Below, in pieces: positions 25,913 to 35,484 of a stretch of 64,000 bases of DNA. Below the pieces are notes generated by a model, which was not told the DNA's origin, did no database searches, and saw nothing but the letters and a program-made list of their open reading frames with translations. Each line of letters opens with the position of its first letter. The stretch's first letter is position 1. The translations under genes were made by a program, and so were the position numbers. Origin of the DNA: Bacteroidales bacterium UBA5382 (GTDB lineage Bacteria; Bacteroidota; Bacteroidia; Bacteroidales; Dysgonomonadaceae); the NCBI GenBank assembly GCA_002409745.1, contig DHOU01000001.1, positions 1 through 64,000 of the forward strand, in the 5' to 3' direction.

Positions 25913-27010
25913 ATGATGAAATATATTTATCAATACAGCAGTTGGCCACATTTCACTTGGGATGAACAGGAGATACAAGCCCTTTTGGGAAAGGTGCGCC
26001 ATCTGCAAGGCAAACTGTTGGGGCAGATGAACATGGCCGGTTTTTCGTTAAAGGAAGAAACCCATCTTAGCACACTGACCCTCGATGTCTTGAAATCTTC
26101 GGAGATTGAAGGTGAACTATTAAATTATGATCAGGTTCGCTCGTCTATCGCAAGAAGATTAGGGATGGAATATGCCGGAATGGTTTATCCCGACAGAAAT
26201 GTCGAGGGAGTGGTTGAAATGATGCTTGACGCTACGCAGAATTATAAACGCCCCCTTGATGAGGAACGTCTATTCGGTTGGCATGCCGCTTTATTTCCGA
26301 CAGGCCGGAGCGGAATGCATAAAATAGATGTTGCCCGTTATCGAAACGGAGAGATGCAGGTCGTATCGGGGGCAATGGGCAAGGAGAAAATCCATTATCA
26401 GGCGCCGTCACCTGATCAGGTTAAAAACGAGATGGATCCGTTTCTGAAATGGTTTAATGAAGAAAACACGTTAGACCTCGTTTTGAAATCAGCCATAGCC
26501 CATTTCCGGTTTATCATCATCCACCCGTTTGATGACGGAAACGGCCGGATAGCTAGGGCTTTGTCGGATTTATTGCTCTCCCGTTCAGACGATACCTCAC
26601 AACGTTTTTACAGCTTATCCGGTCAGATACTTACCGAAAGAAAAGGTTACTATGCGGTGTTGCAGAAAATGCAATTCAGTAAAGGGGATATAACCGAATG
26701 GCTCCTCTGGTATCTGAATTGCTTATATCGAGCGCTGCAATCAACGGAAGCAACTTTTCAAAAGGTGTTGCATAAAGCTGATTTTTGGGATAAACATAAA
26801 GAAACAAAGTTTAATGCCCGTCAAAACCTGATGCTGAATAAACTATTGGATGGATTCGAGGGCAAACTAACGTCATCCAAATGGGCCAAAATTACAAAAT
26901 CGTCACAGGATACGGCTTTACGCGACATAAACGATCTGATTGAAAAAGGAATTCTTCAGAAAGAAGCGCGAGGAGGAAGAAGTACTCATTATGAATGGGT
27001 CGTAAATTAA
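25913..27010 (+). CDS. Class II Fic-family AMPylase (DUF4172-type N-terminus)
   Basis: 365 aa. The N-terminal helical region is of the DUF4172 type (YQYSSWPHFTWDEQEIQALLG). The inhibitory helix motif S-x3-E-G is seen in LKSSEIEGELLN (about residue 61), which marks class II Fic proteins that hold themselves inactive. The catalytic HPFDDGNGRIAR (HxFx[DE]GNGRxxR) lies at about 205-216. The C-terminus (about 305-360, KWAKITKSSQDTALRDINDL) is a winged-helix DNA-binding domain. Fic proteins transfer AMP to target hydroxyls; the target here is unknown. Two ATGs in a row (25913, 25916) are equally possible starts. It stands alone and is convergent with the DUF4249 gene. Confidence 0.92.
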   Translation: MMKYIYQYSSWPHFTWDEQEIQALLGKVRHLQGKLLGQMNMAGFSLKEETHLSTLTLDVLKSSEIEGELLNYDQVRSSIARRLGMEYAGMVYPDRNVEGVVEMMLDATQNYKRPLDEERLFGWHAALFPTGRSGMHKIDVARYRNGEMQVVSGAMGKEKIHYQAPSPDQVKNEMDPFLKWFNEENTLDLVLKSAIAHFRFIIIHPFDDGNGRIARALSDLLLSRSDDTSQRFYSLSGQILTERKGYYAVLQKMQFSKGDITEWLLWYLNCLYRALQSTEATFQKVLHKADFWDKHKETKFNARQNLMLNKLLDGFEGKLTSSKWAKITKSSQDTALRDINDLIEKGILQKEARGGRSTHYEWVVN

Positions 27011-27055
27011 GAAGAAAACGCCATGGGTGCGTTTTATCATTCGTCCTTCCCGTCG

Positions 27056-28243
27056 CTATTTCGGAACCACATTGGCGGGGCCCGGAAAAGGAGGAATATC
27101 GATTTGTGCGGATGCCACCGACATCGCTCCCACAATGCCGATGCCGTTATGCACATTGGTCAGGGAGGTTTGCGGTTCGGAAAACATATTGAAAGCCTCT
27201 GCGTCGCTGTTCAAAACGTCGTTTCCCTTCCGGTAATAACGGTAGAGTTCGGGCGAAAGGGTGGTGATGCTCACTTCCAGGGGAAAATGAAACACTTCGG
27301 TTTTAATCGGTTTATAAATCGGGAAATAACTCCATTCATCTTCTATTTTCTCGTACACCGTGTACACCTCATAGACGTTTGTCACGGAAAAATCGAGCGT
27401 GTGGCGCTTGTTCCGGAATAAGTTATCGGAAAAAAACGCCTTGTCGGAATGTTTCCTTTCCGCACCGGAATTGCTCTCCGTTAGGATGTCTTCGAGAATG
27501 CCGTTTGGAGGGCTCTCTAAAAATACGGGATCATCGTCGGTGTACAAAAAAAGCCTTCGGGCGGACACCCGGCCTTCTTCCACGATCCCATTGGGGCGAG
27601 TGTAGGTCTGAAGCATAAAATATTGCGAGGCATCGCTCGGAGCAACCTTTATTTCCGCTTTTATCCGCAAATTGCGGAAGTCCCGTTCTTCCGAAACCGT
27701 GTCGGGATATCCGAAGTCAGAACCGCTGCTGTAAGCATAATCGGGACGAATCAATTTTCCGGATGTGAAAAACGTAGCCGTATCCACGTGCAGGATGTCG
27801 GGCGGAAGCGGAACGACCGTCTCTGCCCAAACGGTTGGCAGTCCCTCGGCCGAAGCTTCTATGCGTACCCGGTCGCCGGCTCTGGGACGTACCGTCGAAC
27901 GGAAAACAAGTTGTAACAAAAGGGGTTGATAACCCAATGGGGTGATGGGACGTGTCGAATCGATTCCCGTCATGCGCATCGTTTCCCGCTCATCGCCATT
28001 GATTAACAGTCTGAGCGAAGCCTCGCGCAGCAAACTCTTGTCCGCAGCCGTGTCGGTATAGAGGAAACTTTTGCTGACGTTTATTTCGATGAGGGAGTCG
28101 GACACGATGATCCCGTTCATCACAATCTTGGGAGTACGGTTCTTTAAGTTGAGCGTCATTTCTTTCTCGCACGAAAGTGCGGCGCCCAGCAAAACGAGGG
28201 CCGGAAGAATACGTTGAAGACTGGTGCGGATGGGTTTCATCAT
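27056..28243 (-). CDS. DUF4249 outer-membrane lipoprotein
   Basis: 395 aa with a lipoprotein signal (lipobox ALSC near residue 25). The rest is beta-rich: LNLKNRTPKIVMNGIIVSDS at the N-terminus is the usual DUF4249 opening, where the lipoprotein works as a partner of a TonB-dependent receptor in uptake of an unidentified substrate. It begins 4 bases after the receptor gene and is the last gene of the sigma/FecR/receptor unit. Assigned by context and N-terminal pattern. Confidence 0.8.
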   Translation of the reverse strand: MMKPIRTSLQRILPALVLLGAALSCEKEMTLNLKNRTPKIVMNGIIVSDSLIEINVSKSFLYTDTAADKSLLREASLRLLINGDERETMRMTGIDSTRPITPLGYQPLLLQLVFRSTVRPRAGDRVRIEASAEGLPTVWAETVVPLPPDILHVDTATFFTSGKLIRPDYAYSSGSDFGYPDTVSEERDFRNLRIKAEIKVAPSDASQYFMLQTYTRPNGIVEEGRVSARRLFLYTDDDPVFLESPPNGILEDILTESNSGAERKHSDKAFFSDNLFRNKRHTLDFSVTNVYEVYTVYEKIEDEWSYFPIYKPIKTEVFHFPLEVSITTLSPELYRYYRKGNDVLNSDAEAFNMFSEPQTSLTNVHNGIGIVGAMSVASAQIDIPPFPGPANVVPK

Positions 28244-28247
28244 CTTG

Positions 28248-30968
28248 TTAAAATGTATACGTGTAAGAAAACGACGGAATGAACGGGAAGATGCAATAAC
28301 TCTGGTACGTGGGGTAACTGTGCTGCGGATAGCCGTCTATGCTGTCGGGGCCCGGAGCGAAACCTTCCGAGGGGAGCACTATAAACGAGTTGTGATGCGC
28401 ATATACATTATAAATACTGAAATTCCAGATACCCATACGCCCCTTCTTCTTGTGCCGGTAATAATTGACGCTGATATCGAGCCGTTGATAGCCGGGCATC
28501 TTGAAGTTGTTTCGCTCTTGGATATACGATGCTTGCTGACCATTTATATCGACATATTGTTCTTCCGGAAGGGTGGTGTTATTGCCCGAGGCGTACATCC
28601 AGGAAAGATTGATGTCGAAATGCTTATTAAACGTATGCGACAAGACGGCATTCAGCTTGTGGCGGTTGTCGTATCGTGCCGGGAACGTTTTCCCCTGGTT
28701 GATTTCTCCGCCCGGAAAGCGACGGTTTGCCCACGAAAGCGTATAACCGACCCAACCCGTTGTATTCCCGAAGCGTTTTCGCGCCATCATTTCCAATCCG
28801 TACGAAACCCCGACTCCCTGAGCCACGCGTTGTTCCCAGTTCAGGTTTCCCGTCAGCAGTCCCACGCCGTCTTTATAGTCGATCTGGTTGGTCGATTTTT
28901 TATAGTAAGCCTCCGCCGAGAGATCGAATCCTTGGTACTTGCCGTAGATACCCGCCGAAAACTGATGCGACGACAACGGTTTGATATTCCGTGTGACCGG
29001 CACCCACAAATCGGTGGGCGCACTCAAATAACTGTTTTGTAACAAATGCACATATTGATGCATCTTGCCGAACGAGGCTTTCACCGAAAAGTCGGGCGAA
29101 AGCAGATAGCGTGCCGACAGGCGCGGCTGGGCGCTGACATACGAACGCCCCTGTACGAAGAACCCCGACAGGTGCAAGCCGGCGTTCACCTTCCATCGTT
29201 TGCCCAGATCCATTTCGTCTTCGGCATAGAGTGAGAGTTCGGTCACCCCGATATTTTCGTCGGCATACGTAATCGTGTCGTTCTTTGTAATTTGTCCGTC
29301 TTTCAAGCCGTTATAAACGCGGCTTTCCTCCGGGCGGAAATGATGGTGCAACAAGGCCGTTCCGAAACGGATGCGGTGACGGTTGTCGCGGGCATAATCC
29401 ATTTCGAGGCGGTATCCCACGTCTTCGATGCCCGAACGGTATATCGGATGGTACAAGGCATAATAGCTTTTCCGCTCCGGGGGAGTGTCTTTTGCATATT
29501 GCGAGGTGGACGACTGTATCAGCTCGGATGAGGTGCCGATATCCGACCAATAGCGGCTGTACACGAGCGTGGCATTCGAAAAGAGGCGGGGATGGATGGC
29601 GTAGGCCCAGTTGACGGAAGCCATCCGGTTGCCCCAGCTCAAGTTGATGGAGATGTTGTCTTCATATTTCGAGGTGTAGAGAAACTCTTTGTCGTCCTGA
29701 ACGTATGTAGTCTCATTCTTGTCTATCGTATGGGATTCCCCGAAAAATTGATCTTTGCCGTCGTATACGCTCAGATAAATCCGGCTTTTGTCGGAGAAAC
29801 GATGGGTGAATTTGGCATTGAAATCATAAAAGTAATAGCCGAAATCCATGTGTTCGTAATTCAACGGATCTTTCTTTTTATTCCTCCTGTTTAAGACAAA
29901 CATCGCCGAGCGGGCGAGCAGGTCGAGATAGGTTCTCCGCAACGAAACCGAGAACGAAGTGCGGTCTTTTACAATAGGGCCTTGCAAAGAGAAGCGCGAC
30001 GAAATAAGTCCCACGGAAGCGGTTCCCGAATATTTTTTCATATCCCCGTCATTCATTCTCACATCCATCACCGACGATAAGCGCCCCCCGTACCGCCCCG
30101 GAAAACTGCCTTTGTAAAAGTCCATCGTTTTCACGGCCTCCGGATTGAATGCCGAAAAGATGCCCAGCAAATGATGAATGTGATACAACGGATTTCCGTC
30201 TACCAAATACAGATTTTCATCGGCATTGCCACCCCGTACATACAGCCCGGCCATGCCATCGGTTCCGGCGGCTACTCCCGGCATGTGTTGCAAGGTCTTT
30301 ACCACATCGCTTTCGCCCATAAAGGCCGGAACAGCTTTCAGCGTGGCGGCTTCGAGACTGATCTTTCCGGTTTCGGCATGATGTACCGCATTTCTCAGAT
30401 TACCTTCCACCACCACCTCTTTCAGCAGGGAGGAAGGCTCCAGAAAAAAATCCATCACAGAGTCTCCTGAAATCGCGATCGAGCGATGGGCGGTCATATA
30501 GCCCACATAGCTCGACCGAAGCCTTATCTCTTCGTCCGGCGCTACGGAAAAACTGTAAAATCCGAAATTATTCGTGGCGGCGCCTTCCCCCGAAATCTCT
30601 TCATACAGGTTCGCACCGATGAGCGGCTCGTGCGACTCACGGTCGTAGACGAAGCCGCTTACGACGACATTTCTCGGACGTTTTTTCAGAATGATATATT
30701 TGCCTTGAACGGAAGCACGGATGTCGCTTTGCCCGAAAAGCCGATGCAATACCTTTTCGAGCGGTTCGTTTTTCGCCCGGAGAGTTACTTTTGCAAAGCC
30801 CTTCAGAAGCGACGGCGTATAGGAGAATGTGTAGCCCGACTGCTTCTCGATTTCAGGAAGAATTTCCAGCAACGGCCGGCCTTTGACGTCGAGCGTGATT
30901 GTTTTCTGAGCCTGCAACGACGGCCTCGGACAGAATATCAAAAGAAAAAAAAGCGTGTAGTGTTTCAT
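28248..30968 (-). CDS. TonB-dependent outer-membrane receptor with STN domain
   Basis: 906 aa from the chosen ATG (30968, MKHYTLFFLLIFCPRPSLQAQ, a signal peptide); the open frame to 31070 lacks a signal and overlaps FecR. Domains in order: STN secretin/TonB short domain (about 22-95, KTITLDVKGRPLLEILPEIE), carboxypeptidase-regulatory-like domain (about 102-185), plug with LQHMPGVAAGTDGMAGLYVRGG and YGGRLSSVMDV, and a 22-strand-type barrel ending in an aromatic residue (SYTYTF). The STN domain normally contacts the FecR protein to signal ligand occupancy to the sigma factor, and both genes lie directly upstream. Confidence 0.92.
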   Translation of the reverse strand: MKHYTLFFLLIFCPRPSLQAQKTITLDVKGRPLLEILPEIEKQSGYTFSYTPSLLKGFAKVTLRAKNEPLEKVLHRLFGQSDIRASVQGKYIILKKRPRNVVVSGFVYDRESHEPLIGANLYEEISGEGAATNNFGFYSFSVAPDEEIRLRSSYVGYMTAHRSIAISGDSVMDFFLEPSSLLKEVVVEGNLRNAVHHAETGKISLEAATLKAVPAFMGESDVVKTLQHMPGVAAGTDGMAGLYVRGGNADENLYLVDGNPLYHIHHLLGIFSAFNPEAVKTMDFYKGSFPGRYGGRLSSVMDVRMNDGDMKKYSGTASVGLISSRFSLQGPIVKDRTSFSVSLRRTYLDLLARSAMFVLNRRNKKKDPLNYEHMDFGYYFYDFNAKFTHRFSDKSRIYLSVYDGKDQFFGESHTIDKNETTYVQDDKEFLYTSKYEDNISINLSWGNRMASVNWAYAIHPRLFSNATLVYSRYWSDIGTSSELIQSSTSQYAKDTPPERKSYYALYHPIYRSGIEDVGYRLEMDYARDNRHRIRFGTALLHHHFRPEESRVYNGLKDGQITKNDTITYADENIGVTELSLYAEDEMDLGKRWKVNAGLHLSGFFVQGRSYVSAQPRLSARYLLSPDFSVKASFGKMHQYVHLLQNSYLSAPTDLWVPVTRNIKPLSSHQFSAGIYGKYQGFDLSAEAYYKKSTNQIDYKDGVGLLTGNLNWEQRVAQGVGVSYGLEMMARKRFGNTTGWVGYTLSWANRRFPGGEINQGKTFPARYDNRHKLNAVLSHTFNKHFDINLSWMYASGNNTTLPEEQYVDINGQQASYIQERNNFKMPGYQRLDISVNYYRHKKKGRMGIWNFSIYNVYAHHNSFIVLPSEGFAPGPDSIDGYPQHSYPTYQSYCIFPFIPSFSYTYTF

Positions 30969-30973
30969 GCAAA

Positions 30974-31792
30974 TTATTCTGCCACGCGTATATGCGAGTC
31001 GAGCGTCAAGTTGATAATCTCTATGATGCCGTGGAGGTCTTGCCGGTTGAAAGTGGTGGTGATGGTCCATTCCCGTTCCTCTTCGGGGATCGATAGCGTT
31101 GCGGAGAAGAATTGTTCGAGCAAATCGGCCACGTCTTCCAGCGGGACGTTTTCAAAAGCGAAGGTCTCATTCATCGCATCGACCGATAGCCTTGTTTCGG
31201 GCGACACGACGGCGATGGTTTTAGCGGCAGCATCGTACGTCGCCGACATGCCCGCCGTGCAGGCAAACGACAGCGACGGGTCAATGGGCGTAAACGATAC
31301 GTTGCCCGATGTCACGCGAAGCTGCGTGCCGTTGCCCGATTCGTCCACCTCGAAACTTGTTCCCGTGACTCTCACGGTGGCGGTGGGAGTGATCACAATG
31401 AACGGTTTCCGCAAGTCGTGCGTAACGTCAAAACGGATTTGGCCTCTCATCTTTACGCTCCGGTTCGTTTCACCGAAACGGCTATTGAATTCGAGGCGGG
31501 CGTCTTTTTGCAAAGTCGCCCTTGTACTGTCGGGAAGTAAATACACCGTTCCGTCAATCGAAGCGAGAAGCGTTTCGTTTCGGTTTGCCGAAAAATAAAC
31601 GATTCCCGAAATAAGAAGAACGATTATCACGGCTGCCACACGGTAAAAAACCGCCTGTTTTTTAATGCCGGGCGACAGTGTGCGGTTCCTGGCGAACTGC
31701 TTCCATGCGGTGTCGGGGTTGAATCGATTCTCTTTGTAATGTTTCGTTACAAAGCCGATCGCTTCTTTCCACTTTCTTTCATTATCTTCCAT
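30974..31792 (-). CDS. FecR-family anti-sigma factor
   Basis: 272 aa. The cytoplasmic N-terminal 45 residues have Trp/Lys-rich FecR character, one membrane segment lies at about 48-68 (AVFYRVAAVIIVLLISGIVYF), the FecR domain at about 85-180 (LPDSTRATLQKDARLEFN, TGTSFEVDE) and a DUF4974-like C-terminal STN-type domain at about 205-272. It keeps the ECF sigma factor inactive or potentiates it until the receptor reports ligand. It lies 5 bases before the receptor ATG. Confidence 0.92.
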   Translation of the reverse strand: MEDNERKWKEAIGFVTKHYKENRFNPDTAWKQFARNRTLSPGIKKQAVFYRVAAVIIVLLISGIVYFSANRNETLLASIDGTVYLLPDSTRATLQKDARLEFNSRFGETNRSVKMRGQIRFDVTHDLRKPFIVITPTATVRVTGTSFEVDESGNGTQLRVTSGNVSFTPIDPSLSFACTAGMSATYDAAAKTIAVVSPETRLSVDAMNETFAFENVPLEDVADLLEQFFSATLSIPEEEREWTITTTFNRQDLHGIIEIINLTLDSHIRVAE

Positions 31793-31855
31793 GTCGTTGT
31801 AATTCTACCTATAAGATGCCGTAGAGGTCAAAATCCCTACAGGAAAAGCGCTTTT

Positions 31856-32362
31856 TTATGCAAAGAAAAAGAGATAGGCGCCTCGGTCTTTTTGACGGAG
31901 CTGCTGCATGGCGCGTGCCACGTGGCTTTCTACGGTTTTTACACTCAGTCCGGTCAAATCGGCGATTTCTTTATAGCGCAGCCCGTCGCGTTTGGCCAGC
32001 AAGAATATCTCCCGCCGGCGTTCCGGCAATTCGTCGATCATCTTCCATATCCGGCTTTCCATGTCGGCGCGTTCCTGCTCCTCTTCAATCGTTAAGCTAT
32101 CGTCGATATATCCGGGCTCGAGGGGAACCGTCGTCTTTGCATCGCGTATTTTAGCGAGACAATTGTTGCGCACCGCACCGAACAAGTAGGCCTTCACCGA
32201 TTGTATTCCGCCGGAAGGTTGTTTGCTCCATAAATTGGCAAAAGTTTCCTGTACAATATCTTCGGATTCGTCTGTATTTCCCAGATAATGTAACGCGTGA
32301 AGGCACAGCGGGCGGTAATATGCATGAAAATACGCTGAAAACTCTTTTTTAGAAAGCCCCAT
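31856..32362 (-). CDS. ECF RNA polymerase sigma factor (FecI-like)
   Basis: 168 aa from the chosen ATG at 32362 (MGLSKKEFSAYFHAYYRPLC); the longer frame to 32419 runs into the promoter. Region 2 (LHYLGNTDESEDIVQETFANLWS) and region 4 (LPERRREIFLLAKRDGLRYKEIADLTGLSVKTVESHVARAM) are complete and the SigZ-like spacer is normal. It directs transcription of the receptor unit in response to FecR. First gene of the four-gene unit. Confidence 0.93.
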   Translation of the reverse strand: MGLSKKEFSAYFHAYYRPLCLHALHYLGNTDESEDIVQETFANLWSKQPSGGIQSVKAYLFGAVRNNCLAKIRDAKTTVPLEPGYIDDSLTIEEEQERADMESRIWKMIDELPERRREIFLLAKRDGLRYKEIADLTGLSVKTVESHVARAMQQLRQKDRGAYLFFFA

Positions 32363-32388
32363 AGTTCGGTGTTTAAACAAAAACCTTG

Positions 32389-32420
32389 CAAAATTAGCTG
32401 ATTTTTCAGGGAATTGCAAG
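32389..32420 (-). promoter_or_regulatory. Promoter of the sigma/FecR/receptor unit
   Basis: Minus strand -33 CTTG (32417-32420), 20-bp spacer, -7 TAATTTTG (32389-32396). The predicted start is about 20 bases before the ATG at 32362. Confidence 0.6.
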
Positions 32421-32461
32421 CCACGGAAGTAAAATCGTCGAGAGATAAAATATTTTATCGA

Positions 32462-32493
32462 TTTTTCCCTTTCATTTTATTTTATTAGTTTTG
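32462..32493 (+). promoter_or_regulatory. Promoter of purD
   Basis: -33 TTTT (32462-32465), 20-bp spacer, -7 TAGTTTTG (32486-32493), matching TAnnTTTG. The leader is about 45 nt. Confidence 0.5.
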
Positions 32494-32544
32494 CATGCAA
32501 GTTTTTGAAATTTTTTTTTGCTGTCTTTTTTTAATGGTTTTTTT

Positions 32545-33822
32545 ATGAATGTATTATTATTAGGGTCTGGAGGTCGTGAGCATGCTTTGGCTTGGAAGAT
32601 ACGGAATAGCTCCCAGTTGAATAATTTGTATATTGCTCCCGGAAATGCCGGTACTGCGTTGCATGGTACCAATGTACCCTTCGGTGTGACCGATTTTCAC
32701 GAGATGAAACGGTTTGTACTCAATAATGATGTGGATATGGTAATTGTCGGCCCGGAAGATCCCCTGGTGCAAGGCGTATCGGACTTTTTCCGCAAAGATG
32801 AGGACATTTGCCATGTTTCCGTTATCGGCCCGTCGGCAAATGGTGCACGCTTGGAAGGCAGTAAAGACTTTGCGAAGGATTTTATGAAACGGCATAATAT
32901 TCCCACCGCCGCTCACAAAACGATTACTCCGGCGAATATAGAAGAGGGCGATCGCTTCCTCGAATCGTTACAGCCCCCTTACGTGCTGAAAGCCGATGGG
33001 TTGGCCGCCGGAAAAGGGGTGTTGATTACGCCCGATTTGAAGCAGGCGAAATTGCAAATACGCGATATGCTGGCAGGAATGTTCGGCGAAGCGAGCCGGA
33101 AAGTGGTCATAGAGGAGTTCTTATCCGGCATCGAGTGTTCTGTTTTTGTACTTACCGACGGAAAGTCGTATAAGATTTTACCGGTAGCCAAAGATTACAA
33201 ACGTGTCGGCGAAGGAGATACCGGTCTGAATACCGGGGGGATGGGGGCCGTTTCACCGGTGCCTTTTGCGGACGAGGTGTTTATGGAGAAGGTTCGTTTG
33301 CGTGTCGTGGAGCCGACCATCCAAGGCCTTCGCCGAGAAGGAATCGATTATAAGGGATTTGTTTTTATCGGGTTGATCAATGTGAACGGCGATCCGAAGG
33401 TGATTGAATACAACGTGCGTTTGGGCGATCCCGAAACCGAAGTCGTAATCCCTCGTATAAAGTCGGATTTGTTGGAGTTATTTATCGGGGTAACTACCGA
33501 GACGTTGAATGAGAAAAAACTCGAAATCGATGAGCGTCATGCCGCTACCGTCATGATGGTTTCGGGGGGATATCCGCAAGCATATGAAAAAGGAAAAGTG
33601 ATTTCGGGACTCGAAGAGGTTTCCGATAGCTTGGTTTTCCATGCCGGCACAGCGTTTAAAGAACGGAATGTGGTTTCGGCGGGAGGACGTGTTTTGTCGG
33701 TAACATCGTTAGGCGCAACATTGAAGGATGCGCTGAAAACAAGCTATAAAAATATCGCTAAGATTCGTTTCGAGCAATCGTATTACCGGAAAGATATCGG
33801 CCAGGATATTGAACTTTTATAA
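32545..33822 (+). CDS. purD: Phosphoribosylamine-glycine ligase
   Basis: 425 aa from the ATG at 32545 (MNVLLLGSGGREHALAWKI), the family's normal first residues; the open frame starts 27 bases earlier but without them. ATP-grasp enzyme that joins glycine to phosphoribosylamine (second step of purine synthesis). Visible: PEDPLVQGVSDFF, YVLKADGLAAGKGVLI, EEFLSGIECSVFVLTDG, TGGMGAVSP, EYNVRLGDPETEVV. Length is normal. Followed after 9 bases by a membrane-protein gene. Confidence 0.96.
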   Translation: MNVLLLGSGGREHALAWKIRNSSQLNNLYIAPGNAGTALHGTNVPFGVTDFHEMKRFVLNNDVDMVIVGPEDPLVQGVSDFFRKDEDICHVSVIGPSANGARLEGSKDFAKDFMKRHNIPTAAHKTITPANIEEGDRFLESLQPPYVLKADGLAAGKGVLITPDLKQAKLQIRDMLAGMFGEASRKVVIEEFLSGIECSVFVLTDGKSYKILPVAKDYKRVGEGDTGLNTGGMGAVSPVPFADEVFMEKVRLRVVEPTIQGLRREGIDYKGFVFIGLINVNGDPKVIEYNVRLGDPETEVVIPRIKSDLLELFIGVTTETLNEKKLEIDERHAATVMMVSGGYPQAYEKGKVISGLEEVSDSLVFHAGTAFKERNVVSAGGRVLSVTSLGATLKDALKTSYKNIAKIRFEQSYYRKDIGQDIELL

Positions 33823-33831
33823 TAGATCTAT

Positions 33832-34848
33832 ATGCATTACGCCGTTCGTATATTCCGGAATACCGTTGTCGAAGCACGGTTCTCCTCGTTAGTTGTTTCG
33901 TTATGCGTAATCGCTATGCGGCTGGGGTTGTTTTCGGTATCGGAGATCCCTTCTGCCGGTTTTCCCGATACCGGTTATCTATGGCGCTTTTGCGAACATT
34001 GGTTTTCCGACCCGACCATATCTTTTATCGCGGCCACCCTGTCGGTTTTTCTTATTGCCTGGATGATTGCCCGCCTTAACAGCCGCTTTTCGCTCATCCG
34101 TAACCGTACCCACTTGCCGTTTATTGTCCCGCTGATCTTGTTTAGCGTGCATCCGTATTTTTTGAGGATGACTCCCGATTATATCAGTATCTTTTTTATT
34201 TTGTGCGCGCTTTTCCCCTTACTGAGTTCTTTTCATCGCGATGAGACCTATTTATATTCCGCCCAATCGGGTGTTTTTTTAGCGATAGCCTCGCTTTTTC
34301 AAATATATTCTTTGCTGCTTGTGCCTTTATGGTGGCGCGGGGAGGCTTCCATGCACGGCGTGCATCTTCGTTCGTTCCTTTCTTCGTTCTTCGCGGTGTT
34401 GCTCGTGTTCTGGTCGGTTTTCTCCGTTTGTTTCTTTTTCGACGATTTGCCGGCCTTTACAGCTCCGTTCTCGTACCTGGCTCTTTTTTCACTTCCCGAC
34501 TTGCCGGCCTTTTCGCCCGGGCATTGGGTACTGGTTATAGCGGTCGGCTTATTCTTCGGAGTCTATATGTTTTTAAGCATTAAAACCTATATCCGAGACA
34601 AGGTGTTGACTTTGTCTGCGATACAATTCATGATTTATTTGCTGATATTTTTGCTTTTGTTTCAAATGGTTTATTGGAGCCAAGGTGTTTTTTTCCTTTC
34701 ACTGGGCATTGCTTTACTATCTTACCTTATTGCCTATTTTTATACGCTGACAACTTCAAAAGTGAATATTTACGCGGGGTACTTTGTGTTCCTATTGCTA
34801 ATAGGATACTACGTGTTAAACTATTTCTCTCTTTTCCCTGCGGTCTGA
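33832..34848 (+). CDS. Polytopic inner-membrane protein (possibly DUF6427)
   Basis: 338 aa, rich in Phe, Leu, Ile and Tyr, with about nine or ten membrane segments (for example FISFIAATLSVFLIAWMIA, LHLRSFLSSFFAVLLVFWSV). No catalytic motif was recognised. Bacteroidales carry such a membrane protein next to purD; I recall the label DUF6427 but cannot confirm it. Probably translated from the purD transcript (9-base gap). Function unknown. Confidence 0.7.
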   Translation: MHYAVRIFRNTVVEARFSSLVVSLCVIAMRLGLFSVSEIPSAGFPDTGYLWRFCEHWFSDPTISFIAATLSVFLIAWMIARLNSRFSLIRNRTHLPFIVPLILFSVHPYFLRMTPDYISIFFILCALFPLLSSFHRDETYLYSAQSGVFLAIASLFQIYSLLLVPLWWRGEASMHGVHLRSFLSSFFAVLLVFWSVFSVCFFFDDLPAFTAPFSYLALFSLPDLPAFSPGHWVLVIAVGLFFGVYMFLSIKTYIRDKVLTLSAIQFMIYLLIFLLLFQMVYWSQGVFFLSLGIALLSYLIAYFYTLTTSKVNIYAGYFVFLLLIGYYVLNYFSLFPAV

Positions 34849-34919
34849 CAAACAAAGGTAGCTATTTGATTGTTAAAAGGCTACTGAGTCTTACTATAAA
34901 ATAATAGGAGAGAAAAACA

Positions 34920-35423
34920 ATGAAAAAAAATATTTTGCGATTCATGGTCGCGATGGCGCTTGTGAGCGTACTATATGCGTGCGGCGCTTCCCAGACGGCT
35001 GCTGAAAAAGCGGCCCGTACGACTGAGTTGAAAGAGGCTATAGAAGCTCGCCGATTCACGTTCAATGCTACGTATGTGTATCCTACCGGATTCAAATCGA
35101 GGTATCTTACACCGAGTTACGACGTAAAAGTTTCGCCCGATACGTTAACGGTGTATTTACCTTATTACGGACGGGCTTATTCGGCTCCGATAGATCCCGG
35201 AGAAGGCGGCATCAAATTTTCGAGTACCGATTTTTCGTACGAAATGGAAGAAGGCAAAAAAGCCGGTAATTGGCAGATCCGTATCCGGACGAACGATACC
35301 CCTCGGCAGACAATTCTTTTTTTCGATATCTGGGAGAATGCCAAAGCCCGCCTCGATGTTACTCATCCCGACCGGCAGCCGATTTCATTCCAAGGGGATA
35401 TCGTTATTCCCGAAAAGCTTTAA
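34920..35423 (+). CDS. DUF4251 lipoprotein
   Basis: 167 aa. Lipoprotein signal with lipobox LYAC (Cys21). The mature part is a small beta-rich domain: ARRFTFNATYVYPTGFKSRYL, DTLTVYLPYYGRAYSAP, GGIKFSSTDFSYEM and DIWENAKARLDVTHPDRQPISFQG are all typical of DUF4251, a family of unknown function in Bacteroidales. A good purine-rich binding site (AGGAGAG) precedes the ATG. A weak hairpin (GTAGC...GCTAC, 34858-34886) lies between it and the preceding gene. Confidence 0.85.
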   Translation: MKKNILRFMVAMALVSVLYACGASQTAAEKAARTTELKEAIEARRFTFNATYVYPTGFKSRYLTPSYDVKVSPDTLTVYLPYYGRAYSAPIDPGEGGIKFSSTDFSYEMEEGKKAGNWQIRIRTNDTPRQTILFFDIWENAKARLDVTHPDRQPISFQGDIVIPEKL

Positions 35424-35442
35424 CTATAGGGGGGCTTTAACT

Positions 35443-35476
35443 ACCGGGGGGGATCGCTCTCAGCGACACCCCCGGT
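35443..35476. terminator. Bidirectional hairpin between convergent genes
   Basis: ACCGGGGG (35443-35450) pairs with CCCCCGGT (35469-35476), with an inner TCGCT-CTC-AGCGA stem. GC-rich, with no clear T run on the plus strand. It separates the DUF4251 gene from the alkaline phosphatase gene. Confidence 0.6.
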
Positions 35477-35484
35477 CTAAGAAT